64,000 bases of DNA, taken from contig JAKFAO010000007.1 of the NCBI GenBank assembly GCA_021527695.1, forward strand, positions 1,240,001-1,304,000, in the 5' to 3' direction. Both the position numbers and the translations under genes were made by a program. Source of the DNA: Naematelia aurantialba (taxonomy: Eukaryota; Basidiomycota; Tremellomycetes; Tremellales; Naemateliaceae). Below are positions 47,317 to 57,732 of the stretch, in pieces. The notes below the pieces were generated by a model. The model was not told where the DNA came from and did no database searches. It was given only the letters and a program-made list of their open reading frames with translations. Position 1 is the first letter of the stretch. Each line of letters begins with the position of its first letter.

Positions 47317-48303
47317 TCACCACCTTCTGCTCGTCATTCCTCTCTTGAATCCCGCCACACTCCCCGGAATGGAGTCTACCATGCTCTTCGTGCCTGCTAC
47401 CTGGGGAGCACTCGCTGCTGTTCGCGGAGCCTCCACAGCGCCCATCCGAGGGACCCCAAAGTCGGTTTCCCGGCCGCGCCTGCAGTCGCACCGAGCGCAA
47501 TCGGAGCGCGGGCAATAATGCCACAAGTCGTCTTCGTGCAACCGGCCGTTGATCTCTGCAACGGCGCACGCCGTGTTCCAGTACGAGATCCCGAACGACG
47601 TGCGCCTGAGCGCCGCCCAGAACGGCTCAGCCGCAGGGTGCGGTGTACCGCGAATGGTCTGGCGAAGGCTCTCGATGCCTTCCTCGATCGCCTTGGCTCG
47701 GTCGGGCAGCGCGCGCGAGTGCCTCGGTTGTCGCCATTCGTACGAAGTAGTGACTTCTGACCCTCGCCACAGAAGTACCTCAAAGTGGGTACACGGGGGC
47801 TGCGTGCCACTCTCTGGGTACTCGGTCAGTCTCATCAGGAATGTGGGGTCGCCTTCAAGCGCCAACAGAGCACAAGGTTGCGCAACGTCGGGATCGGCGT
47901 CCTGGCCCCGCAGGCGTGGGAGCTTGCTCAGCATGAACCCCGCCACGGACGTTTCTTCCTCCTTCTTGTCGGTCGTGAGGCCCGTGATCCATCTGTGTCG
48001 AAACGACAGCACGTCCTTGCTAGTCCTTCCAGACCCCAACACAAGTTCAGGAGCTCGTGTCGCTCCGGGCGGGCTGTACCAGCGTGGATCTGAGGCAGGG
48101 CTTTCTGAATTGCCCACCGTGGAGGCAAGGGACTCGCCCGCGGTGTTTGAGGCAGTTTGGGCAGGCACTGCCGGTGCAAAGAACCGATTGAACCGCATCG
48201 ACAGCGACCGAGGGCTGGTGCCATGATCAGAAGAGCGGTGAACGGTGGGTGACGAGCCCATCACGCCGGAGCCTGCCTCTGTGTCGATGTTAGGCGGACT
48301 CAT
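47317..48303 (-). CDS. Lineage-specific tandem paralogue 4
   Basis: Longest member, 328 aa, single frame from the ATG at 48303. An about 75-residue Ser/Thr/Pro-rich N-terminus precedes the shared core: PELVLGSGRTSKDVLSFRHR-W, GFMLSKLPRLRG, CALLALEGDPTFLMRLTEYP, FEVLLWRGSEVTTS, RAKAIEEGIESLRQTIRG and FGISYWNTACAVAEINGRLH. The C-terminus holds CPRSDCARCDC, a Cys cluster absent from the others, and then unstructured sequence. A consensus TATA box lies 41-49 bp before the ATG. Function unknown. Confidence 0.62.
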   Translation of the reverse strand: MSPPNIDTEAGSGVMGSSPTVHRSSDHGTSPRSLSMRFNRFFAPAVPAQTASNTAGESLASTVGNSESPASDPRWYSPPGATRAPELVLGSGRTSKDVLSFRHRWITGLTTDKKEEETSVAGFMLSKLPRLRGQDADPDVAQPCALLALEGDPTFLMRLTEYPESGTQPPCTHFEVLLWRGSEVTTSYEWRQPRHSRALPDRAKAIEEGIESLRQTIRGTPHPAAEPFWAALRRTSFGISYWNTACAVAEINGRLHEDDLWHYCPRSDCARCDCRRGRETDFGVPRMGAVEAPRTAASAPQVAGTKSMVDSIPGSVAGFKRGMTSRRW

Positions 48304-48343
48304 GGTCGGAGCGGCCCTGTGCTGGAAGCAGCAGGCCGAGGGC

Positions 48344-48352
48344 CTTTATATA
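48344..48352 (-). promoter_or_regulatory. TATA box of paralogue 4
   Basis: TATATAAAG on the minus strand, 41-49 bp upstream of the ATG at 48303. The match is strong and implies a short 5' UTR. No equally clear box was seen in front of the other paralogues. Confidence 0.6.
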
Positions 48353-48519
48353 CAGTATATCCTTCCTTGTCTTCTAAAGACGACTCTGAGGTGGTATCCA
48401 TCCTTTCATGGTTCATGCAGCTCCAATACTTGCTGACGAGCGACTTCCACTGCGATCGAATCAGGTCGGCTACTCTATGACGTGCATACGGTATATGTAC
48501 AGAGAATTTCAAGACAGGA

Positions 48520-48650
48520 CACATAGACAAACAGACGACGCATTCTCAGTATACACAGACGAACAGACGACGCAGTACTCAGTATACACAGACAAACAGA
48601 CGACGCATTCTCAGTCTACACAGACAGACAGACAGACAGACGACGCATTC
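48520..48650. repeat. Roughly 33-bp minisatellite abutting the MaoC stop codon
   Basis: Four degenerate units of the form ACACAGACAAACAGACGACG followed by CATTCTCAGTAT; the last has extra CAGA tetramers. It ends directly at the stop codon of the minus-strand gene, so it lies in that gene's 3' UTR. Confidence 0.88.
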
Positions 48651-49826
48651 CTAAGAAAACTTGACCACCACAGTGGCCCTTCCCTTCTCACAGAGCTCGT
48701 ACTCTACCACTCCTGCGGAGCCTGCACCGACACCACTGACACTGGACTTGACACGACGCTTCACTTGGAGCTTTGCCGGGAGAAACGTCGGCCTGCGCAT
48801 TTCGATCTCGATCCACCTCGCCTTTGCTGCCGCTTCGTCGCCATCCCTCTGGCCACGGGTCGCCTCGAACGCTTTCGCCACCACGTGAACGCCGTGTGCG
48901 ATTATAGACCTGAACCCAAAGGCTTTTGCAGCGATATCGGACACGTGTATGAGGTTGTAGTCTTTCGACAGGGTCGCCCAGACGTGGGGATCGCGTTTCG
49001 ACATTGTGAACTCGGCGACCACTTCTTGCTGAGGCTCGGTCGCTCCCTCACCCAACGCCCGGTCCACTGCCTTGGGTTCAAACCGGGGACTGTGTTTTTC
49101 GAACTGCAGCATCGTGTAGATTTGGCGAGACAGGACGTCATCGCCCGAAAGGACCTCGAGGGCCTGAGAGTACTCCCAGCCCCGCTTGACCTTCTTGGCG
49201 CCGTTGCCGAGGCTGGCGCGGACCCGGAGCTCGCTGGCCGCAGGGGACGAGAGGATCTCAGCAAACTTCTCGGGATCCACGAGGAGGTCGAAACGGTTTC
49301 GCACAGCCACTGAACCGAGGGGATCGATCAGGCATCCGCGCTTCGACAGGAGAAGAAGGATAGCGGGCTCCGCCACGGCCGAGAGCAAGACCTGCAGATG
49401 CAGCGGGTCCTTGAATAGCGATTCAGCCGTTAGGGGAGGTGTGGAGTCCGGCGGCGGGCCAACGCAGGAGAGGTAGGTGTTGATCGTTGTCTGGGTGATG
49501 CGGAAAGGCATCTCGACCGAGTTGGGTTCGGCTCCTTTGATGATATGCGTAGTATCGTCTGTCCCCCCGCGGACAAGTGAAGAAGAAGGTGTGGCCTCGA
49601 TGTACTGGCGTTTCGAGGTGAGGCCCAGTCGAGTGACGAGGCTGCCGAAGATGATTGCGACAAAGGTCACCCAGAAGCGCAGCCCGACGAGTTCATCGTG
49701 GTAGAAGCTGAGCTTGATGTCGGGAGAGCTAGATGACAACGGGAGCATGGAGCTGAGCGCCCGTTGCTTGGTATATAGGAACGAGGCGAGCAAGCCCCCG
49801 ACAAGGGTTGAGACTGTCCCCAGCAT
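48651..49826 (-). CDS. MaoC-like hot-dog-fold dehydratase with N-terminal membrane segment
   Basis: Intronless frame, 391 aa. A hydrophobic segment (LRFWVTFVAIIFGSLVTRLG, about residues 48-67) may anchor it to a membrane. The C-terminal third has the hydratase-2 type active-site run, SKDYNLIHVSDIAAKAFGFR then SIIAHGVHVVAK, with the Asp-x-Asn-x-x-His arrangement of (R)-specific enoyl-CoA hydratases and MaoC proteins, and a closing strand IEIEMRRPTFLPAKLQVKRR. The middle (VRNRFDLLVDPEKFAEILSS) resembles a degenerate first hot-dog half. The substrate is probably an acyl thioester; a precise pathway cannot be given. The lack of introns is unusual in this window. Confidence 0.78.
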   Translation of the reverse strand: MLGTVSTLVGGLLASFLYTKQRALSSMLPLSSSSPDIKLSFYHDELVGLRFWVTFVAIIFGSLVTRLGLTSKRQYIEATPSSSLVRGGTDDTTHIIKGAEPNSVEMPFRITQTTINTYLSCVGPPPDSTPPLTAESLFKDPLHLQVLLSAVAEPAILLLLSKRGCLIDPLGSVAVRNRFDLLVDPEKFAEILSSPAASELRVRASLGNGAKKVKRGWEYSQALEVLSGDDVLSRQIYTMLQFEKHSPRFEPKAVDRALGEGATEPQQEVVAEFTMSKRDPHVWATLSKDYNLIHVSDIAAKAFGFRSIIAHGVHVVAKAFEATRGQRDGDEAAAKARWIEIEMRRPTFLPAKLQVKRRVKSSVSGVGAGSAGVVEYELCEKGRATVVVKFS

Positions 49827-50276
49827 GTTTGGCAGGGTTGGTCAAGAGGTCGAAGTTGAATGTCGACGTGGCCTTGACCTTTCGCAGACAGACACGGACC
49901 TGGGCAATAGCCGGGCGACCGGGTGACGGCGTTCTCGGCGACCCCCGGGGGGAACCTATTAAACGTGCCAAAACCCACCACGAGCGAATCGAGCGTCGCA
50001 GTCGCAACTAGCACTCTCTGCCTATTGGTATGGATGTTGCGGTGTTGTGTGTAGCAGAGAATGAAGCTGGCAGACCGTGTTGTGAGTCTCGCTGCACGGC
50101 GTACCCAAGCGGGTGACTACCTGTTATCTAAGCGAGTCAAAAATCGCCAGGTTTTTGAGAGTTGCGGGACATTGGTTGGATTCTCAGTCTCGCTCTCCTG
50201 TCCTCAGCATTGCAAATCGATTTGTCTAGAGACGTAGGGCTACGTCGAACACCTGGGAGTATTGGTCTCTAGCATC
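49827..50276. other. Divergent promoter region, MaoC-like / oxidase
   Basis: 450 bp between divergent starts. It contains no gene; no clear known regulatory motif noted. Confidence 0.5.
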
Positions 50277-52175
50277 ATGTCAGCGGACAAGAAGAATGTC
50301 GTGATTGTCGGGACTGGTGAGCTGAAAATCGCTAAATGTCTCTCCGAGCACATTTGAATGACGCTGGGCAGGGATCTTTGGCACCTCCACTGCGTTGCAT
50401 ATGCTGGAGAACGGCGGGTACAATGTAATCATGCTGGACAAGTGCGGCATCTTGCCTGCACCAGACGCAGCTAGCACCGGTATGCCACATTCTTCGACTG
50501 TTCATCTACGGACAGCAAGCTGATATGCCGCAGACTTGAACAAAGTACGTCCACGTCTTCGCTCACTCTCGTCGGCAATCACCGCCTGACGACGCAGATT
50601 GTCCGAGCGGGCGACTACGCCGATCCGGCCTATGCTCAGCTTGCCATCGAGGCGGTCGAACTCTGGAAGAAACCAGAATGGGAGGGTTGCTACCACGAGT
50701 ACGTATTTGTGGCGACTACGGTCGGAGTAGCCAGCAAGGTAGATTCAGCTGATAGAAGCCTCTAGGTCAGGGGTGATCTGCCTCTCTTCGCCCGACAAGC
50801 CTGAAGGCACCCACTTTGTCAGCTCGGCATTCGCCAACCTCAAAGCCGCAGCGATCGACGCGACGGTGGTCACTGACACGGCGGCTATAAATTCCCATTT
50901 CAGCGACTCTGTTCCAACAGGCTCCTTTGGTGGGCGACAGGGATATGCAAACCCCGTGGGCGGGTGGGCCGAAGCGGGCCGCGCCGTCGAGGTGGGGCTC
51001 ACCAGGGTGCGCCAGCTCGGAGGGACAATTCGTGCCGGAGCCGAGGTTGTTGGGTTGCAAGTCGGAGCAGACGGCAAGACGGTTGAGGGTGTCGTGCTGA
51101 AAGACGGAGAGATGATCCCGTGCGATCTGGTTGTGGTTCGTGGTAGAACGTTTGTCAGAATTGGTTGAGCTGAGCAGGCAGTGTGCGGCAGGAGCGTGGA
51201 CGCCAAAACTGTTCGCATCGTCCGGCGTCAGAGCACGGTTACCACCAGTGCAGGCGACAGGGTGCGTCCAACACCCACACTAGGCTTCTGCTACTCATGC
51301 TCATGGCTTCCAGGCAGAGTGTGGCGATCGTGCAGCTCACACCTGAGGAGATGGAGACGTATTTAAAAGTCCCTGTTGTGAGTTTGCAGCAAGCTCGACT
51401 CTACCAGAATCATCAGACCCAAGAATCCGCCTTTCCTAGACGTATGAGCAGCAGTGGGAGCTAACTTTGCAGGTATTCAACCTCGACGACGGGTTCTACG
51501 TCTTCCCCCCAAACCCACAGGGACTCGTCAAGTGTGCGATCCACGCTGGGGGATACACCAACTCCTCTGCCGAGGTTGACGGCGTCTCGGTTCCCCGGAC
51601 CAAGCTCACGCCGGGAGCGGAGGACGGGATGATCCCGCTTGAGAAGCTGCAGAAGCTCAGGGCGGGACTGGCGGAGGTGTATCCCGAGCTGGCGAAGAAG
51701 GATCTTGTGTCGACCCGGCTATGCTGGTGCGTGTCGCTGCTCGCGGCTATCGTCTCATCTTTCCTCCCTCTTCCTTCCTTCCTTCCTCTGAATACCTTTG
51801 ATCCATCTCAGATTCTTCATACTCCACTCCTTTGTCCTGAAGCTCACCTCCCCCCTCTCTCGGCTCTACTGAAGCCTCTCTCGTAGGTATTGCGACACCG
51901 TCTCTGGCGACTGGCTGATCGACTACCACCCTGACTACACCAACCTCGTCCTCGCCACGGGCGGGTCCGGCCACGCATTCAAATACTACCCCATCATCGG
52001 CCGCGAAATCCTCAAAGTGATCCAGCACGATCCGCCCAAGGCATTCGCGCACCGATGGTCGTTTGGGTACGACGGGGCCGACGCAGGAGCGGATGTTCGC
52101 GTTGATGCGGTCAAAGAACTGAGCGTGGACGATCTGGCGACGGCGGATGATCTGCGGGTTTCGGTGACTGCGTAG
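50277..52175 (+). CDS. Fructosyl-amino-acid / saccharopine-type FAD oxidoreductase
   Basis: Flavin amine oxidase of the sarcosine/fructosyl-amino-acid/pipecolate-saccharopine oxidase group. Exons 50277-50316, 50372-50479, 50534-50544, 50598-50698, 50766-51135, 51182-51261, 51314-51377, 51473-51726, 51887-52175; 438 aa. The ADP-binding motif VVIVGTGIFGTSTALHML is split by intron 1. Then come DLNKIVRAGDYADPAYAQLA, GGRQGYANPVGGWAEAGRAV, CAAGAWTPKLF, FNLDDGFYVFPPNPQG, and LCWYCDTVSGDWLIDYHPDY, where the conserved Cys is the usual site of covalent flavin. The end has LVLATGGSGHAFKYYPIIG. Exon 3 is only 11 nt but encodes the conserved DLNK. No C-terminal SKL-type peroxisomal signal is present (ends SVTA). 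The exact substrate (Amadori product, saccharopine or pipecolate) cannot be decided from sequence alone. Confidence 0.85.
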
Positions 52176-52535
52176 ATTTGCTCCTCGTCATAGTACCGAA
52201 TGCATATATACATATACACATAAAGGGCCATGTAGCTAGCTCTGGGTGATACCGAACCATCCTCGACGTACCAGATGTTGCTGCCAGAGTTGCCACCGAG
52301 ACCTGTGGCGCGTCGCCAAGACGATCGCCATTCCCATTCGCGATTCCGTCGACCGTGGGACCTTGGTTTCGTTTTCCCACTCCTTCTTTCTCCCCTCAAC
52401 CCCTGGTCCGCTCCTTTGACTGTTCTCAAGGGCGGGCCTGTACTCGAGTCGGCGTGTCAAGCACGTTCTACATGGTCTCGACGGTGACAGCGTAGTCTGG
52501 CGAGTCGTTTTGGGTCGTCTGAGCATCTGGCAGCC
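52176..52535. other. Intergenic spacer, tandem plus-strand genes
   Basis: 3' region of the oxidase gene and promoter of the NIPA gene. No gene seen. Confidence 0.5.
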
Positions 52536-54819
52536 ATGGGAGGCATCTCGGTCGCAGCTGCCATCATCGTCGGCTTGGTGTCGTCGTTCATCCAGTCTTT
52601 TGGTGAGCCCTCGTCCGCCCCACCACCTAGTAGACGAACCGCGTTGGCGCAAGTGGAGCAAGAGTCCCTGTTTATCATAACGATGCTGGCAACTCGCGCA
52701 CCTCTGGGGGTCGCTGACCTCCTTTGCAGGGTTGACGCTGCAGCGCAAGTCGCACGTCCAGACGGCCCTGCTGCCGCTGGGCCAGCGGCGGCGACCGCAT
52801 CGCCGTCCGCTGTGGCTGCTAGGCTTCGGGATCTACATGACCTCCAACGTGTTCGCGACCATCTTCCAGCTCGACGCGCTGCCCATCGTGATTCTCGCGC
52901 CGCTCGGCGCCGTCTCGCTCATCTTCAATGCCCTGCTCGCCCGGCTGGTCCTGGGCGACGTCTTTGGCCGAAGAGCCGTGGTCGGCACCGCCCTGGTGGC
53001 GGCTGGCGCTGTGCTGATTGCTGTGTTTGGGGTGGTGCAGGAGGAGGAACATACCGTCGAGGAATTGATGAGGCTCTGGGCCAGGCCCCCGTTCCTCGCC
53101 TTCTTCTCCATCATTGGGGCAGGAACAATCGGGGTGCTCGTCATGGTGAGTGCTCTCTTCTCTTCTTCTCTTCTTCTCTTCTTCTCTTCTTCTCTTCTTC
53201 TTCTCTTCTCTTCTCCTCTTCTCCTCTTCTCCTCGTCTCTTCTCTTCTCTTTCTCTCTCTTCTTTCTGCTCTTTGTTCTCTAAATGTCTTGCTCCAGAAT
53301 GTTACGCCGCGTGTGCTGATCCTCAAGGCACACATCGCGGCATGGCATGTCCACAGGCAGCTGCATTCCGGCCGTATAGCACTACGAACAGACACACCGC
53401 CCCTCTCTTCCCGCCCACCAAGCAACTACGCATCACCCCATGATCCACCTTCGATCCCTTTCCGCCCAACGCAGCACGCCACTCGCCGATGGTCCGCTCC
53501 GATCCTAAGCTCGACTCCGAACTCGCCCTTCGTCCAACCCATTCAGCTTCCCCGCAAATCAGTCGCCTTCCGATCTGACCCACCAGCCTCATTCACACCA
53601 CCGTCCCCGATCTCTGGGCTCCCACTGCCTAATCCAGCTCAGCAGCATACGTTGACGCTGTGTGGCCTAGCGTTTGCTGCGGCGTCTGGAACGCTCAGCG
53701 GCATGTCGCTCGTGCTTGCCAAAGCGGCTGTAGAGCTCCTCGTCATTAGTCTAGAGCACGTAAGGACAGGCCGAGGCTCGAATCAGTTTGCCCATGCTCA
53801 GGCTTGGCTGCTCGTCGCTGGCCTTGGTGTCGGGGCGATCTTGCAGCTAGTCTATCTGAATTATAGCTTGACGTTTGCCAGCCCCGCATTCATCTGCCCA
53901 CTTGCATTCTGCTTCTTCAATCTGTCCTCTATCTTTGGTGAGCCTCATTTCCCTTGCGCCGTGTCGTCTCTGCTTGTCTGCGTTCGTCCCACCTCCTATC
54001 TCCGACACCACTTCTTTACCGTTCTGGCTGACACATGAAGACGGCCTGGTGTTCTACGACCAAATCGCTCGCCTCTCAGCTGTGCAAATCGGACTCGTCG
54101 CACTCGGCGTTGTTGTACTGCTCGTTGGCGTGTGGGTCGTCTCGGCCGTCCAGCCTACAGGAGATGGTGGTGTCGAAGTTGGTACCTGGGCAGAAGAAGA
54201 CGACGATGTCTGTTCAAGCGATGAGATTGAGGGCGCGACGCTCCTAGGTGGAGATGCGTACTCTGACGAGCCGGCATCTACGCCCGCCGTCTCGAGCCCG
54301 AACCCGCTCTCTCCAGGATCGCCTCTGTCGCCTCTGTCGCCTACACGAGCGAGACACCGCCATCGTGCGCCGCGGTACGGGACGCTTATACCCGAACTCG
54401 CTCCGGCGGGTTTCAGTATCGGTCTCGGCGCGGCTAGTCCGGGCTTCGCCCTGCGGAGCGGGAGTATCAGTCTTACCAGGGACCGGGAGGGGGTCGAGCG
54501 TAGAGCGAGGAGCAGGAGTGAGGGCCAGAGAGGGATCGAGGCGATCATGCGTGGAGGAGCTGACGCGGGTGTGGGGCTGGGGCTCGGGATTGGAGAAACA
54601 GTAGCTGGAGCGGAAGCAGGCCCTGGCGCAGGGGAACACGAACGGCAAGGTGGAGGTGATGGTGGGGCTGGAGAGGAAGAGGCGGGAGCGGAGAATGGAG
54701 CAGAGGGTGATCTCGGGCGGTGGGACGATGTCGAGAGGGAGAAACGGCGAAGGGGGATCTGGGGCTGGTGGAGACGGAAAGAACGCGGTATCAAGCTGGA
54801 TGAGGAAGATCCGAGCTGA
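52536..54819 (+). CDS. NIPA-type magnesium transporter (DUF803)
   Basis: Exons 52536-52602, 52730-53145, 53298-53937, 54041-54819; 633 aa. Membrane segments: GGISVAAAIIVGLVSSFIQS, FGIYMTSNVFATIFQLDALP, IVILAPLGAVSLIFNALLAR, VGTALVAAGAVLIAVFGVVQ, FLAFFSIIGAGTIGVLVM, CGLAFAAASGTLSGMSLVLA, WLLVAGLGVGAILQLVYLNY, FICPLAFCFFNLSSIF, and IGLVALGVVVLLVGVWVVSA. These match the nine-helix drug/metabolite-type NIPA fold; vertebrate NIPA proteins carry Mg2+ at plasma membrane and endosomes. A polar Ser/Pro loop (about 53330-53630) and a long Gly/Glu/Arg-rich cytosolic tail are extra. Intron 53146-53297 is an almost pure TCT/CTT tract. The gene converges on ALG3 with 112 bp between stops. Confidence 0.87.
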
Positions 54820-54931
54820 GTTTGTGGTATATGCCATCATGTATATGCCATTTGCAGTGTATAATACGTGCATGGCAGTTGGTGTTGCGACGTGGCTGTT
54901 CTAGACACGACGGTGGTTGGGTATGGAGGTG

Positions 54932-57504
54932 CTAGGTATCCTTTTTCGACTGTGTCCTTTCTGTTTCTGTCACTTGCGTCGCATGTGTCCGTCTCGGACT
55001 CTGGGTCCCCTTGAGCATGGTATTGGATGTTGATGGAGCGACCGGTAGCGGCGTGGTACAGTTTGTGCCGGTGTTTGACCCGGCTGGTGTGGTAGTAGGA
55101 TAAGAGAGTCCGGCTGGCGTTGGAGTAGGATACAAGAGCAGCCCGAGGAGGACCACGATATGTGAGGCGAGCAACGCTCCAGAGCTGAGGACGGTGGACG
55201 GCGCCGTCGCCCATGCGTACTCTATCGCCAGCCAGAGTGCGATCCTGCATGAACTGGTGTCAATAGAGTTGATTGAGAGATCGCAGTTGAGGTGGTAGTC
55301 GCTCCGCTGAGGCGCCACGCGCCACTCACCCTAGAGGAAGGCTGCCCCACGCGCCGCCAGAGTAGAGTAGTAGCGGGATTTGGTGAAAGTACCACGCATG
55401 GAATTGGTAGTGCAGCGATCGGGCGCAGGTCATGCCGATCAGGTTCGACGTGAAGAGCACGAGTGGGATATCTACGGGATTGCCCATCAGCGCGAGGGCG
55501 TCGCGTCATTGTACGGCATGGAGTTTATGCTGCTGGCGCGATTGGGTGATCGGCTTGGGTAGAGGTACATACCGTGGAAAGGGTAGAGGTTCATACCGTG
55601 GAAAGGGTAGAGGTTCATACCGTGGAAAGGGTAGAGGTTCATACCGTGGAAAGGGTAGAGGTTCATACCGTGGAAAGGGTAGAGGTTCATACGGTGGAAT
55701 ACGGTGGAAAGGGTAGAGAAGAGATACATACGGTGGAAAGGGTAGAGGACTTACGGTGGAAAGGGAGACTGGCTTGAGGGACAGGCGCGGTGGTCCAGGG
55801 GCCGAGTAGACCTCGGCGGAGAACAGCGAGCGTGCCTCCTGGGACTGGACTCCATCGGAACCACGCAAAGATCACTAGGCAGCCCAGCTGCGAGGATCAG
55901 TATTCGCTATGAGACATTTGTGGGTCCCGAGGAGGAAGGAGGAGAGGGGAAGTGGAAGGAGAGAGGGTGAAGATAGAAGAGGATTAGAGGGAAGAGAGCA
56001 GACGACAAGAGAGAAGAGAGAAGAGGACAAGAGGGAAGAGGGAAGAGGGAAGAGGGAAGAGGGAAGAAAGAAGAGGGTTGAAAGAAGAGGAAGGAAGAGG
56101 AGGGAAGGAGAAGGAGGAAGCAGAAGGGGGAAGAAGAACAGAAAGCACAGCGGACTGACCTGAGCGCCGAGGAGCCCGAGGGCAAAGTCTCGGGAGAGGA
56201 AGGTGCGCGACGAGACAAAACGCCAGTTGACGGTCCATTCGTACAGAAATTGCCGGGAGAGGTCAAATGCGGACGAAAAGTAGGATCTGTACAGGTACGA
56301 GTCGGTGAACGAGAGGAAGTACGGCGCGGGGAGAATGAGCTGTGCCGAGGGGTCAACATGCCATCAATCAGTCAGGTTTGGCATCCGCCACCACGGGAGC
56401 TGCCAAAGCAAAACGTACCTGTATCGATGTGATGATTGCGATGTTCTGCAGGGTTCTCAATAGTCCGCGAGACTGAAACGATAACACCAGGAGACCAGGA
56501 AGGAAGAGGAGGATGTTCATCTTGACGCCCAAAGCCAGACTACGTGTGTTAGCTACTGGTTCAGAGCTCCAGTATGAATATGAAGGGATATCGACGGCTG
56601 AAGCCACCCAGACCAACCTGTATATCACGGATCCTGTCCTCCATCGCCCAAGCATGAGACTGACAACAGCAGCGTACAAGAGAACCATGGCGATGGGGTC
56701 ATTGAACAGCCGCAAGAGGTATATCGAGTGCGCTCGCTTTGATAGCGCGAGCGGGACGAGGAGAATCTGAGGTGTCCGCCTTGAGAGGAAGTAGATGGCT
56801 GCTACGAGGAGGAGGGTGAGGAGGTAGATGGCGAGGAAGATGTATTGTGCTGGTCGGACGCGGTCTGCATATGGAAGGGAGTGGAAGGCAGTGTAGATGT
56901 AGAGGTGTAATGCGGGGTATCTGGTTCGTTGAATGTCAGCCAGAGGCAGATTAGGGGCAAGAGAGACGGTCTCGGGGCTCGGGTAGACCATCGTCACCTC
57001 ACCGGAAGGAAAGAAGGAAGGAAGGGGGAAGGAAGGAAAGAAAAAGATGGGAAATCGCAGAGGGACGCGTTCCTCGGGGACTCCACCAGGAGACCTGCAG
57101 AGAAGGCAGTCTTGGGAGGTAGACGAGAGGGTAGTCGCTCTGATATTCGGATGGAAGACAGGATATAGGAGACATACACCAGAGGGCCAGTCTCGCCCTC
57201 GATACGCGAATAGTCCCGCTCGCCAGCAAGGAACGCCTCGACCTGCTGCATGTACGCCGGCCAGTCAATTTTAGTATCTGTTACGTGAGCTCATAATCTC
57301 CAATGACGATCCGGAGAGCTCACATGGGACTTTATGAATGATCAGCAAGCCGAGGACGAGCTCGCCGACCAAGAGTAGCGAGACGAGGGGCCAGTAGTAC
57401 CGCCTTTCCAGAAGGAGGGCCCTGACGAAGCGCGCCACCTGCCTCACGGGCTGCATTCCGCTTGCCAGTGGCTTAGTCCCATCGCTCTGTCTGACTGGCG
57501 GCAT
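54932..57504 (-). CDS. ALG3: Dol-P-Man:Man5GlcNAc2-PP-dolichol alpha-1,3-mannosyltransferase
   Basis: Adds the first lumenal mannose to the dolichol-linked N-glycan precursor in the ER. Exons from the 5' end: 57504-57324, 57277-57178, 56920-56618, 56539-56419, 56339-56160, 55887-55755, 55471-55330, 55244-54932; 490 aa. Recognisable: [152 protein letters not shown] then HQIPLLLY, and a Thr/Pro-rich tail. Two introns are long: 55888-56159 is purine/pyrimidine-biased and 55472-55754 carries a 24-bp repeat that duplicates the upstream exon/intron junction. No KKxx retention signal at the C-terminus (ends KKDT). Confidence 0.93.
55562..55760 (-). repeat. 24-bp tandem repeat copying an ALG3 splice-donor junction
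   Basis: Read on the minus strand, five perfect or near-perfect units contain CCCTTTCCACGGTATG, and two or three degenerate units follow. The true end of exon 6 is CCCTTTCCACC|GTAAGT at 55755, so the array is built from the exon 6 donor region and repeats a GT donor-like site every 24 nt. It lies inside intron 55472-55754. Confidence 0.92.
55925..56135. repeat. GGAAGAGG-type purine tract in an ALG3 intron
   Basis: Long GA-rich run on the plus strand (AGAGGGAAGAGGGAAGAG and variants), equal to a CTTCCTCT pyrimidine tract in the ALG3 pre-mRNA. It lies within intron 55888-56159. Confidence 0.85.
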
Positions 57505-57732
57505 CGTTGTCCGGTCACCAATGTCTGGTCAGAGTCCAGGTTAGCATCGTTGAGCTACTTTATGGACCGTGCTCACTGTTGTTGACGGAAGCAAAAGGCC
57601 ACGTGCGTGGTCGTCATTGAAATCATCCAGGCACCACGTAGAGAGAGATCGTTCGGCGGGTGGTATTTGCTTGTCCATTGACAGAGATCTACCACTCGGT
57701 ATACCCTATGGCGACCATAACCACTTACAGCG

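Noticed and set aside
53146..53297. Leu/Phe/Ser-rich extension of the NIPA protein
   Set aside because: It is an intronic TCT/CTT tract starting with GTGAGT; membrane topology of NIPA proteins does not need it.
55562..55760. CRISPR-like look of regularly spaced 24-bp units
   Set aside because: Units are directly abutting with no unique spacers, lie in a fungal intron and copy a splice junction. Not a CRISPR array.
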